Numbered from the stretch's first letter, positions 35,191 to 43,031 are shown. The stretch is 64,000 nucleotides of DNA from Solibacillus merdavium (GCF_014836935.1 NZ_JACSPW010000003.1:124001-188000), one strand, 5' to 3'. A program made the numbers and translations. Notes: a model not told the origin generated them from the sequence alone.

Positions 35191-36474
35191 ATGGGGCTTA
35201 TGAATAAATTGATGAAATGGGCTGTTCTTTCGCTGCTATTAACCTTCTTTCCCCTCGTTTCACATAGCGTAGCAGCAGAAAGTTTACAGCAGTTAATAGA
35301 CGAAACAAGTCCAAATAGTACGCTTTATTTAAAAAACCAAACGTACGAAGGACCAGTTACCATTACAAAACCTATTACAATCATTGGCGATAAAAAAACA
35401 AAAATTACATCATTAACTACAGGAATTACAATTAAGGAAACAAATAATATTACGCTTCAAGCACTCCAATTTGAAACGAAACTAACGCCTATTCTTGTTG
35501 AAGACAGTAAAGATCTTGTCTTGAAAAATTTGAACCTAGATATTGATGAAAAAGGTGTGGAGTTTAACCGTGTTCAAAATGTCACTCTTTCCTCTTTGAA
35601 AATAGAGGGAAAAAAAGAAGGCCATTTTTCCAAAAAGCCAAACGCGGTGAGTCTATTTGAAGGGGAACAAATTATTGTCAAAAATCTGTTTGCTAAAAAC
35701 ATTCAGGATGGTATGTATTTTGAGAAAACAAAAAATGTAGATGTCCAGCAAACGGTAGTTGAAGATGGGCGGTATGGATTGCATTTCATGTACGGTACCA
35801 ATATACAGCTGCAACACAATACGGTTAAGAATAATGTATCGGGCATGACGATTATGGTCGTTGAAAATGCTTATATTGCCCATAACCAAATCGAAAGACA
35901 GCTTCAATTAAACAGTAACGGCATGTATTTATATGATATTGAAGAAGCGCAAATCACGAATAATATATTTAAGGAAAATACGACTGCGACGATTTGGAAT
36001 CAAGTAAAGAACAGCACGTTTACCAAGAATATGTTTCAGTCAAATGGAACGGTCATTCACAGTAGAAGTTCACCAAACGTAACAGTTACTGAAAATGAGT
36101 TTCAAGGTAATATATTAACGGCTCGGTCTGACGAAATTGGCTTTGTGTTAAATCGAAACCATTATGACGATTATAATGGCTATGATTTCAATGCTGATGG
36201 AATAGGCGATACAGACTATCATTCATTCACAAGTTTTGGGCAATGGATGGTACGTAAGCCCGTGTATCAGTATTACGTAGAATCTCCGAGTGTCACATTA
36301 CTTAATAAATTGGATCAGCAATTCTCCGATACAAAAAAGATGGTCTTAGTTGATAAAAATCCACTTATGATGACGGAGAAAAAAGAACAAAGCATTCAAC
36401 TGAATTGGAAACATATTTTGGGAAGTATGGCAAGTTTATTCATATTATTTAGTATTTGGAGGAAATTAAGATGA
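35191..36474 (+). CDS. nosD: NosD-like beta-helix protein
   Basis: This 427-residue exported protein has an N-terminal signal peptide (about residues 1-29, ending near VAAES). A long right-handed parallel beta-helix follows (repeated N-x-I/L-x-x-N-x-F patterns such as NNITLQALQFET, HNTVKNNVSGMTIMVVENAYIAHN), and a C-terminal hydrophobic anchor (residues 404-422). NosD works with NosFY in maturing the copper-sulfur centre of nitrous oxide reductase. The start is either of two ATGs 9 bases apart. The stop overlaps the next nosL start. Confidence 0.85.
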   Translation: MGLMNKLMKWAVLSLLLTFFPLVSHSVAAESLQQLIDETSPNSTLYLKNQTYEGPVTITKPITIIGDKKTKITSLTTGITIKETNNITLQALQFETKLTPILVEDSKDLVLKNLNLDIDEKGVEFNRVQNVTLSSLKIEGKKEGHFSKKPNAVSLFEGEQIIVKNLFAKNIQDGMYFEKTKNVDVQQTVVEDGRYGLHFMYGTNIQLQHNTVKNNVSGMTIMVVENAYIAHNQIERQLQLNSNGMYLYDIEEAQITNNIFKENTTATIWNQVKNSTFTKNMFQSNGTVIHSRSSPNVTVTENEFQGNILTARSDEIGFVLNRNHYDDYNGYDFNADGIGDTDYHSFTSFGQWMVRKPVYQYYVESPSVTLLNKLDQQFSDTKKMVLVDKNPLMMTEKKEQSIQLNWKHILGSMASLFILFSIWRKLR

Positions 36475-36932
36475 AACGGCTATTAGTTATATTTACTATT
36501 ATTGCAATGATGTTATTAGCAGGCTGTGGCAATAAAGAATACAAGCCGAAAGAGATTTCTGCAGAAACCGATGTATGTGAAATTTGTAATATGACAATTT
36601 CACATATGGATTACGCAGGTCAAATTGTGTTTAAAAATAATGATCATCTCGTTTTTGACGATTTAGGCTGTTTGATGGAATACATTATTACGAATGGCGA
36701 GAGCGATATTGGCGCGGCATACATTAAAGATGAATCAACAAATAAATGGATAAATGTAAAAGATGCCGTATATATCTACGAAGCGAACTACTGGACACCT
36801 ATGAACTACGGCGTGCTTGCATTTGCATCGAAGGAAAGTGTGGATGCTTATATGAATGAAAATGGACAAGGTAAACAGCTTAAATATGATGATTTGTTAA
36901 CATTTGAATGGGGAATCCATACGCACGAATGA
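36471..36932 (+). CDS. nosL: NosL copper chaperone lipoprotein
   Basis: The 153-residue lipoprotein starts at the ATG with GGAGG 8 bases upstream, within the nosD stop. The signal peptide ends LAGC (Cys19), and CEICNM supplies Cys36 and Cys39 with Met41, the Cu(I)-binding set of NosL. FDDLGCLMEYI and YWTPMNYGVLAFASKESVDAYM are family-typical. It sits between nosD and the permease gene in a tightly overlapping operon. Confidence 0.88.
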   Translation: MKRLLVIFTIIAMMLLAGCGNKEYKPKEISAETDVCEICNMTISHMDYAGQIVFKNNDHLVFDDLGCLMEYIITNGESDIGAAYIKDESTNKWINVKDAVYIYEANYWTPMNYGVLAFASKESVDAYMNENGQGKQLKYDDLLTFEWGIHTHE

Positions 36933-37726
36933 TAAAGTTTATTCAACTTGAGATGAAGCAATTAATCCGTAGTAAATGGCTTCAAATCGTTACCGTATTA
37001 TTTGTCGTTACCTTTACATCCGTGTTAATGATTCAACAAATTGCAATGCCTGATGCACAAGGATTTACGCGTCAGTCAGCCGCAATGTTAAACGTGTTAT
37101 TATTTTTATTGCCGTTATTTATACTGACAATTGGTTCAATGAGTCTAGCGGCGGACCGTGAATCAGGATGGTTAAATTTACTGAAAACATATCCGATGTC
37201 CAATGGTAAGTATATTTTTACGAAGTGGATCGGCTTATTTAATGTATTCTTATTCATTACACTATTAGCCATTACACTTTCCTATATGATGGGGAGCTTT
37301 TTTGGCGGCATTTCACTAAATGGTCCGTTCATCGTATTTATTCTTATTTTGCTGTTACTTTTCACATCACTTAGTATTTTCGTAGGTGTGATAGCGAAAA
37401 ACAGGCTACATGCACTGGCACTTGCTTTAGGTGTATGGTCGATGATTACACTGATTTTATCGTATGTATTAATGGCGGTAGGGACCATTATTTCGGAAAA
37501 TTTATTGAAAACCTTCATTTCGTTATCCATTCATATTAATCCGCTTGAATGGTTGCGCTTTAGTTATTTTGTATTTACGGATCAGTCAGCTGTTTTAGGA
37601 CCAGCCTTCTATGAGCTGGTGAAATTTTATGATTCAACAGTCGGACTATTTTATTACAGCTTATTTACTGCACTATGGGGAGTAAGTCCACTATTATTAG
37701 CTACATATTTGTTGAAAAGAAGGTGA
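36929..37726 (+). CDS. nosY: NosY-like ABC-2 permease
   Basis: This 265-residue membrane protein has about six helices. Its first helix is followed by the ABC-2 pattern LFLLPLFILTIGSMSLAADRESGWLNLLKTYPMSNGKYIFTKWIG. That DRESG..L..TYP..R motif is characteristic of NosY-type permeases. The ATG overlaps the nosL stop (ATGA). It forms a complex with the ATPase encoded next and with NosD for cluster assembly or export of a sulfur-containing component. Confidence 0.88.
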   Translation: MIKFIQLEMKQLIRSKWLQIVTVLFVVTFTSVLMIQQIAMPDAQGFTRQSAAMLNVLLFLLPLFILTIGSMSLAADRESGWLNLLKTYPMSNGKYIFTKWIGLFNVFLFITLLAITLSYMMGSFFGGISLNGPFIVFILILLLLFTSLSIFVGVIAKNRLHALALALGVWSMITLILSYVLMAVGTIISENLLKTFISLSIHINPLEWLRFSYFVFTDQSAVLGPAFYELVKFYDSTVGLFYYSLFTALWGVSPLLLATYLLKRR

Positions 37727-37733
37727 TAAATAT

Positions 37734-38423
37734 ATGACCGTTGAATTGTTGAATATTACGAAAACGTACAAGAAAAACCGAGGTGTGCACAATATTGATG
37801 TAAAAATTGATGCTGGTGAAATTACGGCACTTGTCGGAGCAAATGGCGCAGGAAAAAGTACCATTATAAAACTATTAACTGGGCAGCTCGTGCAAAATGA
37901 AGGAGAAATAAATGGTTTTTCAAAAGAGGCACTCCGTTATATGCCGGATGATTTAAATTTCCCGGATACTTTAACAGCTGCTGAAATATTAGCACTATTA
38001 GCCAATCTAAAAAAAGTGTCCTCCAATACAATCCCAAAACTTCTTGAACAAGTAGGACTAGCTGATAAAGGTCATTTACGGGTTTCGGAGTATTCAAAAG
38101 GGATGCGCCAACGTTTAAATTTAGCCCAAAGTTTAATTGGCGATGGCGATTTATATATATTGGACGAACCGACGAATGGCTTAGACCCATTTTGGATTGC
38201 AACAATGAAAAAAATGCTTGTGGAAGAAAAAGAAAAAGGGACTCACATCTTGTTTTCTACCCATCTACTTTCATTTGCCGAAGAAATTGCAGACCAAGTG
38301 ATTATGCTTCATGAAGGTGAAGTAATTGCGAAAGGAAATATTCAAACGCTTCTAACTACTTACCATTGTCAAACGTTAGAACAACTGTGGCTAACTTTAA
38401 CAACGATGGAGAACATCCAATGA
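37734..38423 (+). CDS. nosF: NosF-like ABC ATPase
   Basis: The 229-residue ATPase has Walker A GANGAGKSTIIKLLTGQL, the signature YSKGMRQRLNLAQSL, Walker B LYILDEPTNGLDP and the switch histidine in FSTHLLSFAEEI. The SKGMRQR form of the signature is usual in NosF. It is 7 bases from the permease gene and overlaps the thioredoxin gene by 4 bases. It energises NosFYD during maturation of the copper enzyme. Confidence 0.9.
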   Translation: MTVELLNITKTYKKNRGVHNIDVKIDAGEITALVGANGAGKSTIIKLLTGQLVQNEGEINGFSKEALRYMPDDLNFPDTLTAAEILALLANLKKVSSNTIPKLLEQVGLADKGHLRVSEYSKGMRQRLNLAQSLIGDGDLYILDEPTNGLDPFWIATMKKMLVEEKEKGTHILFSTHLLSFAEEIADQVIMLHEGEVIAKGNIQTLLTTYHCQTLEQLWLTLTTMENIQ

Positions 38424-38941
38424 AGAAATATATTGGACTTGCTATTATCACATTATTAATCGGAATCCTTATATGGGAAAATAGCATGTCCACGAATGAA
38501 AACTTAAGTAAAGCTACGAATGAGGATGGCTCTCGTGTAGTTAAAGCAACTGATTTCACATTGCAGGCACTAGATCATCAACAGCATTCACTGTCGAATT
38601 CTCAAGGGAAATGGACGATTGTGAACTTTTGGGCTTCCTGGTGTGAACCTTGTAAAATGGAGGCTCCGCATTTACAACGAATATATGAAGAATATAATGA
38701 CCAGCTTGAAATATTGGCAGTGAACATGACGAAGAAGGATACTCCTAAAGATGTTCAGGAGTTTGTTAATAGATATGGGCTGACATTTCCGGTTTTGTTG
38801 GATGAGCAAGGAGACGTTAGTATGACCTATGGTGCCTTTACTATTCCAACTACAATATTTATCGACGAGAAAGGGAATATTAAGCATGAATTTGTTGGTC
38901 CGATGGAAGAATCATTTATAATCGATCTTTTATCTTTGTGA
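38420..38941 (+). CDS. TlpA/ResA-type membrane-anchored thioredoxin
   Basis: This 173-residue thiol-disulfide oxidoreductase has an N-terminal membrane anchor (about residues 4-20) and the thioredoxin active site WASWCEPC with Cys75 and Cys78. The cis-proline region is AFTIPTTIFIDEKG. The ATG overlaps the nosF stop. In copper-enzyme clusters such proteins keep the cysteines of NosL- or Sco-type carriers, or of the target enzyme, reduced. It is intact, unlike the related broken gene at 33.6 kb. Confidence 0.9.
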   Translation: MKKYIGLAIITLLIGILIWENSMSTNENLSKATNEDGSRVVKATDFTLQALDHQQHSLSNSQGKWTIVNFWASWCEPCKMEAPHLQRIYEEYNDQLEILAVNMTKKDTPKDVQEFVNRYGLTFPVLLDEQGDVSMTYGAFTIPTTIFIDEKGNIKHEFVGPMEESFIIDLLSL

Positions 38942-39024
38942 ATTTCATTTTATACTAATAAAAAAAGTCGCGGTGCCTTAAAGGTAGGGCACTGAAATGA
39001 CGGTTTAGTTTTTCAAACAAAAAT

Positions 39025-39066
39025 AAGGCACTTCCTATTCGGAATTGAATGGGAAGTGCCTTCTCT
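39025..39066. terminator. Terminator downstream of the nos cluster
   Basis: AAGGCACTTCC and GGAAGTGCCTT form an 11-bp perfect stem with a 16-base loop. A partial copy of the same word (GCGGTGCCTTAAAGGTAGGGCACT) lies just upstream, hinting at a duplicated terminator. Confidence 0.65.
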
Positions 39067-39123
39067 GCGAATATGGTGTGGCACCTTTTATTTCCATGCC
39101 AAATAACCCCGATGGTGATGGGG

Positions 39124-39333
39124 GATTGAATTGCGTAATGAGTAAATAGAGGAATGAATTTCCCTTATTTCGAAAATAAAATAAAAAATAGTAAAAATAA
39201 GGGGAGAAATTTCCGTTATTGACCTGAAAAACATGAAATTTCGGGAATTTATTTAAAATAACGGTAAAACTTCCCCTTATTTATCCAAAAATGAGCAACA
39301 TCATTTAAATAACGGTAAAATCTCCTCTTATTT
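39124..39333 (+). repeat. Hairpin-array repeat, copy B (complete)
   Basis: This has four hairpins (about 39144-39170, 39195-39220, 39256-39282, 39307-39333), with the same order and spacers as copy A. The left edge is GATTGAATTGCGTA. It lies in the 890-bp gene-free gap after the nos cluster, and identity with copy A extends through the spacers. No coding potential. Confidence 0.85.
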
Positions 39334-39378
39334 CTTTACATAATACCTCCCTTTGCTTCAGATTCACTGCGAATATCG

Positions 39379-39423
39379 TAGCCGTACCCGCGAAAAGCGT
39401 CCGCCGTAATGGAAATCAACGGC
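39379..39423 (-). repeat. Fragment of the 142-bp terminal-inverted-repeat element (family 2)
   Basis: On the minus strand this reads GCCGTTGATTTCCATTACGG and then CGGACGCTTTTCGCGGGTACGG, matching the left end of 20453-20594 with a few changes. The right half of the element is missing here. Confidence 0.55.
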
Positions 39424-39831
39424 ATCGAAGAAAAAGAGGTCTTGGAACGAATTTTCGTTCCTGTACTCTCTCAATTACTAAGGAATTTTTCATTGCCTCA
39501 CCTTAAAGGTTCTGCGACTTTTCCATGTTTATAGGATAAGCTAAATATCTGATAAAAACTCCTGAGTGAGGAGTTGAGACCAATTCTAATCAGAGTTTAC
39601 TGTGTGCTAGTTCTTTTTACAATTAGTAAAACTTGATTAATCAAATTAGTTTAAGTACAATGGAATCTTTGAATACATAAGAAGTGATAGGGGAACCAGT
39701 AAAACCATATTATAATAGAAGGTACCCCATTTTTTGCTTTTACAGTCAACCAGGAAAGAAGGGTACTAAGCTGTAATTAACGGTTCAACGGTAACTCTTA
39801 TATAAAGAGATCACAACAAAGAGGTGGCAAC
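39424..39831. other. Gene-free gap before the DUF457-type gene
   Basis: I see no convincing frame in this 400-bp stretch. It contains AT-rich DNA that should hold the promoter of the following gene, with an AAAGAGGTGG ribosome site at its end. Words such as TCTCAATTACTAAGGAATTTTT suggest degraded repeat or coding sequence. Confidence 0.4.
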
Positions 39832-40506
39832 ATGAAAGGTCGAACACATTTAACAATTGGGTTGGGAATTGGGGCAGTGGCATCTGTCAGCCAAACACCC
39901 GAGATGATCCCTGTTGTTTTAGGTGCATCCGCTGTGGCTTCGCTTGCTCCTGATTTAGACGGAAATAATCTGTTAAACAAGCATGTGACGAAGACGGCGA
40001 AACAAATAAAAAAGGGCGGACAATTTGTCGGTGGGGCATTGATTGTTCTGTCATTGGTCTCCTACATATTCCAATTCAATTTCCTGCCTTTCCTAGAGGA
40101 AGAATGGATCACTCAACAAAATAAACTACTGTTTTTAGGTTTGGGAGCAATCATTATTGCATTATCCATGAAAAGCCAGGAAACATTGAAAAATATTCTT
40201 ATGAGCATTTTAAGTTTATTCCTACTATACTATGCCATGACGGATGAACTATGGTGGCTCGTTATGTTTGCTATCTACATTGGGGCAGCGGGATGGTTTC
40301 CGCACAGAGGGCTGACCCATACAATTTGGGCATTAATTTATTGGGGGTATATGTCTCATCTGTTGGAAGTGAGCACAGGGGCTGAACATTTAGCGATAAT
40401 CTCAACTATGGCCTATCTTTCTCATATTCTAGGCGATATGATGACGAAAAAAGGAGTTAAATTTCTTTCTCCCATTACAAACAAAGTGTTTAAAATACGA
40501 ATATAA
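39832..40506 (+). CDS. YdjM/DUF457-type metal-dependent membrane hydrolase
   Basis: The 224-residue membrane protein has an N-terminal MKGRTHLTIGLGIGAVAS and LAPDLDGNNLLNKH, the histidine and aspartate motifs of the LexA-binding inner-membrane (YdjM/YfhO-neighbour, DUF457) family. It also has PHRGLTHTIWALIYWGYMS with the second His pair, and SHILGDMMTKKGVKFLSPI. Those His/Asp residues are thought to bind a metal, but no substrate is established. GAGGTGG lies 6 bases before the ATG, and a strong terminator follows. Confidence 0.85.
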   Translation: MKGRTHLTIGLGIGAVASVSQTPEMIPVVLGASAVASLAPDLDGNNLLNKHVTKTAKQIKKGGQFVGGALIVLSLVSYIFQFNFLPFLEEEWITQQNKLLFLGLGAIIIALSMKSQETLKNILMSILSLFLLYYAMTDELWWLVMFAIYIGAAGWFPHRGLTHTIWALIYWGYMSHLLEVSTGAEHLAIISTMAYLSHILGDMMTKKGVKFLSPITNKVFKIRI

Positions 40507-40515
40507 ATTTGAAGT

Positions 40516-40558
40516 AGGACTTACAACAGTTTATTTAAGCTGTTGTAAGTCCTTTTTT
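40516..40558. terminator. Strong bidirectional terminator
   Basis: The 14-bp perfect arms AGGACTTACAACAG and CTGTTGTAAGTCCT are followed by TTTTTT on the plus strand. The rgg gene converges on it from the other side. Confidence 0.88.
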
Positions 40559-40567
40559 AAAGGTGCC

Positions 40568-41425
40568 TTAAGTCGAGTATTGTTTTATTTCTGCTTTTAA
40601 TATTGATAACAAGTCGAACTGATCTAAAACTTCCAACATACTCATTCCTTTATTAATCCAATATAATCCGCGAGTGCCCATATTATTTAAACAAACACCC
40701 TTACGTATATAACATATTGATAGATTAATAAACTGTTTTTCTATTTTGCAGAGTTCGATAGAGTTTTCTAATTGTTCTAGAGCCATATTATAATCGTTAT
40801 TTTTTAAATATAACAAGGATAAATTAACTAAAAAGTTTATTTTTATACGATTTATATTTTGGAAATTTTTATACTTTTCAATATGCCGAAAAGCAAAATT
40901 TTTCATTTCTACAGCGGTATCAACTGGAAAAATATAAAGTATAGCATTTAGTAAAAAGATATCGGATAAGTATAAATTGTCCCTACGAGATAATTCTGTC
41001 CAGATGGGTTCAGCAAGTAATTTTGCATTATGAATATCGTTAGTATTTGCTAGTATTCTTAGACTTTTTATAATTATATTTATTTTACTAATAAGTTTAT
41101 CCTCAGGACATTCATTTAAGTATGAAATACAACTTTGCTGTAATTGCAGTAAATTATCCGAATTATTATAGGTTTGATTATAAAAATTATTAATAATTTC
41201 ATCTCTTAAAGACATGTTATAGCCATTATTAATATATTTAAATTCCTCGTAAGAAGTTTCTATACGGACTAGAAATTCAGATAAGGTGGAATGTTTAATA
41301 TCTTTATTTTCTCCTAGTTCAAATTTTGAAAAATTACCTTGTGTACAAATATTGTTTGATACATATCTTTGAGATAAACCTTTGCCAACTCGTATTTTTT
41401 TTATTGTCTGTCCGTAATTATTCAT
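40568..41425 (-). CDS. Rgg-family (RRNPP) peptide-responsive regulator
   Basis: This 285-residue protein has the length and layout of Rgg regulators: an XRE HTH at residues 5-61 (IKKIRVGKGLSQRYVSNNICTQGNFSKFELGENKDI, then HSTLSEFLVRIETSYEEF), followed by an all-helical TPR-like domain. The phrase FLxRIETSYEEF is strongly Rgg-like. Rgg proteins bind short imported peptides and control adjacent promoters. The start is the ATG with GGGAGG 5 bases upstream; a 14-codon longer frame lacks that. A divergent 19-residue hydrophobic peptide gene begins 87 bases away, the arrangement of Rgg/SHP quorum-sensing pairs. Confidence 0.85.
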   Translation of the reverse strand: MNNYGQTIKKIRVGKGLSQRYVSNNICTQGNFSKFELGENKDIKHSTLSEFLVRIETSYEEFKYINNGYNMSLRDEIINNFYNQTYNNSDNLLQLQQSCISYLNECPEDKLISKINIIIKSLRILANTNDIHNAKLLAEPIWTELSRRDNLYLSDIFLLNAILYIFPVDTAVEMKNFAFRHIEKYKNFQNINRIKINFLVNLSLLYLKNNDYNMALEQLENSIELCKIEKQFINLSICYIRKGVCLNNMGTRGLYWINKGMSMLEVLDQFDLLSILKAEIKQYST

Positions 41426-41512
41426 AACATCCTCCCTAAATATTCTTTTACTAATATTATAAGACAAAAAAGTATAAATTATGTAAAATAAGTAAAAAGG
41501 GGGGGTGAGAAG

Positions 41513-41572
41513 ATGATTGATATGATTATTATCGCTCTAGATTTATGGCTAATAGGAATTGGGGGAGGTTAA
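41513..41572 (+). CDS. Candidate short hydrophobic pheromone peptide (SHP-like)
   Basis: The frame encodes 19 residues, MIDMIIIALDLWLIGIGGG, and is preceded by a strong GGGGGGTGAG site 3-5 bases before the ATG. The peptide is very hydrophobic, and its C-terminal part, starting at Asp10, ends in glycines. Mature SHP pheromones of streptococcal Rgg systems are likewise Asp- or Glu-led hydrophobic octamers ending in GG, made from about 22-residue precursors divergent from rgg. It differs in lacking the usual N-terminal lysines. The gene is too short to prove from sequence alone, but the ribosome site, position and ending make it a strong candidate. Confidence 0.6.
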   Translation: MIDMIIIALDLWLIGIGGG

Positions 41573-41611
41573 TAGGTTTTTCTGAAAAGCAACATTAGAT
41601 GCAGTAATAGG

Positions 41612-41683
41612 ATGGCACCAGTAGTAGTAAAGTCCTGAAATACTATGACTGGTGCTTTTCTTGTATATTCTGGTGCCATTTTA
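41612..41683 (+). promoter_or_regulatory. Two mutually exclusive hairpins (attenuator-like)
   Basis: GCACCAGT (41615-41622) can pair with ACTGGTGC (41648-41655), followed by TTTTCTT, a terminator form. ATGGCACCA (41612-41620) can instead pair with TGGTGCCAT (41671-41679), followed by TTTTAA. Both use the same left arm, so only one can form. It lies after the peptide gene and before the sigma-like gene. Confidence 0.5.
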
Positions 41684-41936
41684 ATGTGTAAAAACCATTA
41701 ATATGAACATCCCTTTACATAGCCTAAGGTAAAAATAGTAATTATATCCTAATATTCGTATAAAATGAATATAAAACATTTAAAAATTATTATAATTTCA
41801 TTTTTTTGGTTGTATTTTTCTTTAGAAATCCCCCTATATATAGTAAGAAGGTAAGCAAAAGTTCTATTCGGTCTTTTTTAATTAAAAACGAACGAAAGTT
41901 CATGTTTTATGACTAAAAAGATAAGGGGTATGACGA
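41684..41936. other. Leader region of the sigma-like operon
   Basis: This 250-bp AT-rich leader holds no frame I would defend. It must contain the promoter of the sigma-like operon unless that is read from the peptide promoter through the hairpins. AAGGGG lies just before the ATG at 41937. An imperfect inverted pair GAACGAAAGTTC is visible at about 41890-41901. Confidence 0.4.
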
Positions 41937-42488
41937 ATGAAGATTTTAAATCCTGATGTTGTGAATAGTAATGTATTCAAGAGATTTATAGAGATTGAAG
42001 AACATAACAAACTGTATACTGCATATTTAGAGGATCCGACAAGTACTAATGCTGACATCTTAAATGAACAATTTAAATATTTTGAAAAACAGATAGTTCG
42101 TATCGCCTATATAAAAAAAGCAATTATATATGAATCCAGAAAATTTGATTCAAAGTTAAGAGAGCACAATAGAAAGTACGAATTGAATTTGGATTCCCCA
42201 ATCAATGAAAGCCTAGCAATGGTAGACACAGTCCAAGATGAAAATTCTTTTCTCCAATTCGAAAACATTTTTGAGAATGACTTAGAGAGCTTGTTGAGTG
42301 ATGAATTGTTAATCACCTTATTAAAGCGTTTAAATACTAAACAAAAACAAGTGTTGTATTATCGGTATGTAAACGAGTTAACTGAGAAGGAAATTGCGAC
42401 GATTTACAATGTATCACAACAAGCTATTTCTAAGATGATTCATAGATCAATAAATATATTAAGAGAAGGGAGGGAGAGGAATGATTGA
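41937..42488 (+). CDS. SigO-like sigma factor lacking a recognisable region 2
   Basis: The 183-residue protein ends in a clear sigma-70 region 4: LLKRLNTKQKQVLYYRYVNELTEKEIATIYNVSQQAISKMIHRSINILREG from residue 128, with the HTH at about 146-172. The N-terminal 120 residues are helical and acidic but show no DLxQ-type region 2 core. B. subtilis SigO (YvrI) is similar in size, has region 4, and needs the separate region-2-like protein RsoA. A small region-2-like gene lies two genes downstream here, matching that two-part design. AAGGGG precedes the ATG. Its stop overlaps the YvrJ start. Confidence 0.8.
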   Translation: MKILNPDVVNSNVFKRFIEIEEHNKLYTAYLEDPTSTNADILNEQFKYFEKQIVRIAYIKKAIIYESRKFDSKLREHNRKYELNLDSPINESLAMVDTVQDENSFLQFENIFENDLESLLSDELLITLLKRLNTKQKQVLYYRYVNELTEKEIATIYNVSQQAISKMIHRSINILREGRERND

Positions 42489-42648
42489 GGGACAGCTGTT
42501 TCAAATATTGGGGAATTTCGGATTTCCTATTACCATTGCGATTTATTTACTAATGAGATTCGAAGGCAAAATTGATTCATTACGAAATTCGATTGACGTA
42601 TTATCGAACGACCTCACTAAGGTAAACCATGAAAGGAGTAAAAAATAG
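42481..42648 (+). CDS. yvrJ: YvrJ-family small membrane protein
   Basis: This encodes 55 residues with one hydrophobic helix (GNFGFPITIAIYLLMRFE, about residues 11-28) and a charged coiled tail (KIDSLRNSIDVLSNDLTKV), the pattern of the YvrJ family. The ATG follows GGGAGGGAGAGGA and overlaps the end of the sigma-like gene by 8 bases, so it is probably co-translated. In B. subtilis yvrJ is a neighbour of the sigO/rsoA genes. Its function is unknown; a membrane partner or anchor for the sigma pair is a guess. Confidence 0.75.
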   Translation: MIEGQLFQILGNFGFPITIAIYLLMRFEGKIDSLRNSIDVLSNDLTKVNHERSKK

Positions 42649-42662
42649 GGGGGAGGTTAACT

Positions 42663-42848
42663 ATGGTCGAGCATTTTGATTCAAATGAAATTGTTCAAGT
42701 ATTAAAGAGAATTGAACCAGTCATTTCTTATTCATCACTGCAAACTAGAAGAGAAAATCGAGATGACCTTAAGCAGCACCTTTATGAAGTTACCATTAAA
42801 ACTTTAAAAAATACGGTTTTTGTACAACCAAAAGGATTGTTTAAATGA
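42663..42848 (+). CDS. RsoA-like co-sigma (region 2-like) protein
   Basis: The 61-residue protein has a helical core SYSSLQTRRENRDDLKQHLYEVTIKTLK containing a DLKQ element. This resembles the DLxQE core of sigma region 2.2, which binds RNA polymerase. Full-length RsoA in B. subtilis is a little longer (about 79 residues, from memory). GGGGGGAGG lies 7 bases before the ATG. It is 14 bases after the YvrJ gene, and a terminator follows at 42864. The natural reading is that it supplies region 2 to the sigma-like protein upstream, but the resemblance is short. Confidence 0.65.
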   Translation: MVEHFDSNEIVQVLKRIEPVISYSSLQTRRENRDDLKQHLYEVTIKTLKNTVFVQPKGLFK

Positions 42849-42863
42849 ATAGAATAGTTGGTG

Positions 42864-42921
42864 AGGCATTTTGATATCTAAGGAGTTCGTTGCATCTTTG
42901 GATTATTAAAATGCCTTTTTA
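42864..42921 (+). terminator. Terminator of the sigma-like operon
   Basis: AGGCATTTT (42864-42872) and AAAATGCCT (42908-42916) form a 9-bp stem with a 35-base loop and a trailing TTTTT. The long loop is unusual, but the T-run and position fit. Confidence 0.7.
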
Positions 42922-43005
42922 ATATGTTTACGTATTCAAAAAAACCTTATATTTCAAGGAAGTTAAAATGAATGTTACATAATAAATAAAGTGTTTCACC
43001 AGATA

Positions 43006-43031
43006 AACTCAACTATTTGAGGGCTTTTTTA
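43006..43031 (+). terminator. Short hairpin with T-run
   Basis: CTCAA and TTGAG form a 5-bp stem followed by GGCTTTTTT. It may back up the upstream terminator or be a chance motif in a 615-bp gene-free region. Confidence 0.4.

Noticed and set aside
41937-42848. Prophage-type sigma/late regulator module
   Set aside because: No phage structural, integrase or lysis genes are nearby, and the YvrJ plus region-2-like partner arrangement fits the SigO/RsoA chromosomal system better.
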